Below are positions 61,613 through 64,000 of a stretch of 64,000 nucleotides of DNA, piece after piece. Location: contig SFRL01000004.1 of assembly GCA_004562765.1 (NCBI GenBank), positions 27,095 through 91,094 on the forward strand, read 5' to 3'. A model generated the notes under the pieces. That model was given only the letters and a program-made list of their open reading frames with translations, was not told the origin of the DNA and did not search any database. The first letter of the stretch is position 1. Every line of letters starts with the position of its first letter. The position numbers and the translations under genes were made by a program. This stretch comes from a bacterium. GTDB taxonomy: Bacteria; Bacillota; Clostridia; Lachnospirales; Lachnospiraceae.

Positions 61613-62176
61613 TCATTTACCCTGCTTTGTAAAGTTTTCAATTGCTTTCGAAATCGTCCCCTTCAGCGCAGCACTCATCAGATCCACAATATCATGATAG
61701 TCTGCCTTCATGCCCTGCTTGATCCAGTCCAGCATCACACCTACAAAACCGTATTTATAAAACTCAGCAATAAAGACCTTGTCCTCTTCGGCAATCTCTT
61801 TTCCTGCTGCTTTTTCCTCCACGACATCCTTCAAAAGCCCATAAGTCAGTTGGAACAGATAATTTTCAATCTGCTCGCGGCTCACAGAATGATACACATT
61901 CATGATAAAAGGCTTGTTTTCCAACACCGCCTCAAAGATCTGCGCAAGTCCTTCCTGCCAGCTGTCATAGGTCTTTTTCCCCTGCAGTGCACGGGTGGCA
62001 TCCTCCACACATGACCACTCGACCAGATCATAAATATCTTTAAAATGATAGTAAAATGCCATACGGCTGATGCCGCAGTCCTCCGTCAGATCGTTGATCG
62101 TGATCTTGTCCAGCGGCTTCTGCAAAAGCAGCTTTTTTAACGATGCCTCCAATGCATATTTTGTCATGTTTGCCAT
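61613..62176 (-). CDS. TetR-family regulator, probable controller of oleate hydratase
   Basis: A 187-residue TetR-like regulator. The helix-turn-helix is ITINDLTEDCGISRMAFYYH then FKDIYDLVEW. The C-terminal ligand domain (YLFQLTYGLLKDVVEE, YGFVGVMLDWIKQGMK) is like the DhaS/YxaF-type TetR group. It precedes oleate hydratase in the same direction with a 158-nt gap carrying that gene's promoter. Control by unsaturated fatty acids is a reasonable guess. Confidence 0.88.
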   Translation of the reverse strand: MANMTKYALEASLKKLLLQKPLDKITINDLTEDCGISRMAFYYHFKDIYDLVEWSCVEDATRALQGKKTYDSWQEGLAQIFEAVLENKPFIMNVYHSVSREQIENYLFQLTYGLLKDVVEEKAAGKEIAEEDKVFIAEFYKYGFVGVMLDWIKQGMKADYHDIVDLMSAALKGTISKAIENFTKQGK

Positions 62177-62359
62177 GTATCATTCATCTCCTTTATCTGA
62201 CTCCTATACCTGCACAACTCATAACCTAAAAAAACTATAACACCGCTTTCCACGTACTGCAATCAGATGTTGAAATATGAACATTTCATTTTATAAAACT
62301 TTTATATTTTTGACACATGAGGTTCACATTTCCACAATATACTAATATTGTTCAGATGA

Positions 62360-62393
62360 GGAGCCGTAAGTTTTACGGAACCCGGTCGGCTCC
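62360..62393. other. nested hairpin downstream of the rRNA methyltransferase terminator
   Basis: GGAGCCG (62360-62366) pairs with CGGCTCC (62387-62393), and inside it CCGTAA pairs with TTACGG, which partly competes with the outer stem. Role unknown. Confidence 0.35.
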
Positions 62394-62406
62394 GACAAAA
62401 AACAAC

Positions 62407-62444
62407 AGGGCTTACGCACATGAGATATCAATGTGCGAAGCCCT
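62407..62444 (-). terminator. intrinsic terminator of the rRNA methyltransferase gene
   Basis: GGGCTT and CGCACAT pair with ATGTGCG and AAGCCC across one bulged A, 9-nt loop. A T-rich run (TTGTTTTTT) follows on the minus strand, 14 nt after the stop codon at 62458. Confidence 0.8.
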
Positions 62445-62457
62445 TTTATGATGCCTG

Positions 62458-63879
62458 TTACCAGTTGACCCGAAGACCCTTCGGATAATGATTTTTCATG
62501 ATGCCGCGGTCTGCCTTTCCCCAGCCCATCGGCTGTCCTTTGCAGGTGATGAGCGTCCATCCCTTCATCAAAGGGTCACAGGAAAATGTCTCTCCGCGAA
62601 GATATTTTTCCGGCTCATTCGTCTCGCAGACCTGTACCTCCTCTGACGGACGTAATGCCAGCGCCAGTGCGTGGGACGGCTCAAACCGGTTCTTTTTATT
62701 TGTGCCCAGATGCAAGCCCGGGCGCACGACCTTCAGCCCCTTCAGATCCGGCATTTCTTCCGGCACAAGATAAAGCTGGTCTCCAAACTCCAGCCGTCTG
62801 CCGGAGAGTTCACACCCCAGCGTCTGCCGTGCAAACTCCTCATAGCAATTCCACGCATTCACGTTTTCAGTCCCGGCTCGATTGCTTTTTCCCTTTTTTC
62901 CTTTTCCCCCGCTTCTTTCAGCCTCCTGACCGGACAGACCGTCAGTCAAGGCAACATTATTTCTATGGAGCAGTGATTCGCCGCGCTTTTTTAACCGCGC
63001 CACAAAATGTCCTTCTCCGTGCTGTCTGTGGGGCCAGATCCGTCCGGTGCCGGGGACGTTTCCCTCTGAAATTCCAAGTTTCTCTGTATCGATCGGCAAA
63101 AGTTCCAGATCCGGATACTCTGTCAGCAACCAGTCGACCATCTCCTCATCCTCTGCCGGAGCAAAGGTGCAGGTCGAATAGACAAGCACGCCGCCAGGAC
63201 GCAGCATGCTGACTGCGCATGCAAGGATCTCCCTCTGGCGGGCGGCACACATTTCAACGTTCTCCGGAGACCATTCCGTGAGTGCCGCCTCCTCCTTGTG
63301 AAACATGCCCTCGCCGGAACAGGGTGCATCTACCACGATCCGATCAAAAAATGATGCAAATCTTGTCTCCAATTCCTGCGGCGAATGATTCAATACAACA
63401 GCATTTTTTATGCCCAACCTTTCAATATTCTGCGCCAGGATCTTCGCGCGGTTCGGAACGATCTCGTTACACACAAGCAATCCCTCCCCCGCCATTCGTC
63501 CGGCGATCTGTGTAGATTTTCCGCCGGGCGCCGCACAAAGATCCAGTACATACTCTCCAGGCTTTGGATCTGCCACCTCCACGACACACATTGCGCTGGG
63601 TTCCTGAATATAGTATAGTCCCATCTCATGGAACGGATGCCTGCCCGGACGCTCTGTCTCCTGATAATAATAGCCTTCTTCTGCCCAGCTGACCTTTTCC
63701 AGGGTAAAAGGCATCTGGGCTTCAAATTGCTCACGCTCCATTTTTAACGGATTGCGCCTGAGTCCGTAAGCACGCGGCGTGTCATAGCTTGCAAAAAATG
63801 TATCCGCCTCTTCAGCGAGGCTTTCTTTCATCCGCTCCACAAATGCCTGCGGAAGCGGGATCTGTTTTTGTTCTTCCAT
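62458..63879 (-). CDS. 16S rRNA m5C methyltransferase (RsmF/RsmB-type, NOP family)
   Basis: A 473-residue SAM-dependent RNA cytosine-5 methyltransferase. VLDLCAAPGGKSTQIAGRM is the SAM-binding motif I; FDRIVVDAPCSGEGMFHKEE carries the PC motif with one catalytic Cys, and LVYSTCTFAPAEDEEMV the TC motif with the other. The C-terminal ~130 residues (RFEPSHALALALRP, GWTLITCKGQPMGWGKA) form the PUA-like RNA-binding region of RsmF. The start at 63879 has only a weak upstream purine run. Single gene with its own terminator. Confidence 0.92.
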   Translation of the reverse strand: MEEQKQIPLPQAFVERMKESLAEEADTFFASYDTPRAYGLRRNPLKMEREQFEAQMPFTLEKVSWAEEGYYYQETERPGRHPFHEMGLYYIQEPSAMCVVEVADPKPGEYVLDLCAAPGGKSTQIAGRMAGEGLLVCNEIVPNRAKILAQNIERLGIKNAVVLNHSPQELETRFASFFDRIVVDAPCSGEGMFHKEEAALTEWSPENVEMCAARQREILACAVSMLRPGGVLVYSTCTFAPAEDEEMVDWLLTEYPDLELLPIDTEKLGISEGNVPGTGRIWPHRQHGEGHFVARLKKRGESLLHRNNVALTDGLSGQEAERSGGKGKKGKSNRAGTENVNAWNCYEEFARQTLGCELSGRRLEFGDQLYLVPEEMPDLKGLKVVRPGLHLGTNKKNRFEPSHALALALRPSEEVQVCETNEPEKYLRGETFSCDPLMKGWTLITCKGQPMGWGKADRGIMKNHYPKGLRVNW

Positions 63880-63962
63880 CTTTTTCCCTCTATTGCATAT
63901 GTCGTAGTGTCAAAAACTACCCGTTTTTATTGTTCTAAAATCCTTTAAAACCTTGATTTATT

Positions 63963-64000
63963 GGAGGTTTGCAAATAAAATGAGCAATTACCTCCTTTTT
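63963..64000 (+). other. possible gene start or hairpin at the window edge
   Basis: GGAGGT (63963-63968) lies 11 nt before ATG 63980, which opens MSNYLLF and runs out of the window. The same GGAGGT can pair with ACCTCC (63990-63995) before a T-run, giving a short terminator-like stem. The two readings cannot be separated here. Confidence 0.3.

Noticed and set aside
62342..62560. A 72-codon minus-strand ORF over the end of the rRNA methyltransferase
   Set aside because: It reads through the terminator and a hairpin, overlaps the conserved PUA-region codons in another frame, and has no ribosome site.

Overview
The window looks like chromosomal DNA from a gut-type Lachnospiraceae (Clostridia, Firmicutes). 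Supporting this are AGGAGG-type ribosome binding sites, many carbohydrate-utilisation genes with LacI/AraC regulators, ABC sugar importers without their own ATPase, an Rpn-type nuclease, ECF sigma/anti-sigma pairs, a GerMN domain and an oleate hydratase. Assignment below family level is not possible from sequence alone. No rRNA, tRNA, CRISPR array or prophage was recognised.

Layout. 1-6.4 kb: the 5' part of a uracil permease, a diguanylate cyclase, two small membrane proteins, two oxidoreductases, a YjbR-type protein and a BlaI repressor. 6.4-15 kb: sensing and regulation, with a BlaR1-like metalloprotease fused to a GerMN domain, a sigma factor/RsgI-like anti-sigma pair with a very acidic tail, an Rpn nuclease, a Hint (intein-like) protein and a second sigma/anti-sigma pair. 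15-19.4 kb: two HAD phosphatases, an MGMT-family protein, a GH130 remnant, a NUDIX hydrolase and a phosphohexomutase. 19.5-30.4 kb: a sucrose/raffinose operon (solute-binding protein, two permeases, GH32, GH36, fructokinase, amylosucrase-type GH13) facing a divergent LacI repressor, with two near-identical operators 127 bp apart.

30.5-38 kb: a two-component system diverges from cysD-cysNC, a sulfotransferase-like gene and a ChrA-family transporter. The set looks like a complete sulfonation module: sulfate in, ATP sulfurylase and APS kinase make PAPS, and a sulfotransferase uses it. No sulfate-reduction genes are present. The intergenic region holds a ~245-bp imperfect foldback element and an 11-bp-period direct repeat next to a -10 box, the pattern expected of an OmpR-type response regulator site. 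I rate this the strongest system-level find.

38-46 kb: a GH1 glycosidase, TrkA and TrkH potassium-uptake genes, and, translationally coupled upstream, a 1329-residue protein of no family I recognise, built from two copies of a ~400-residue domain. 46-59.3 kb: a DHH phosphoesterase, an AraC/flavoprotein pair and a galactan locus (GH53, a zinc-ribbon protein, an unrecognised 616-residue protein, LacI, a DUF5107/TPR protein, GH35, and an AraC regulator broken by an in-frame TAG). 59.4-64 kb: an oleate hydratase with an unusual N-terminal membrane segment, its TetR neighbour and an RsmF-type rRNA methyltransferase. Family names rest on motif recognition, not database searches.
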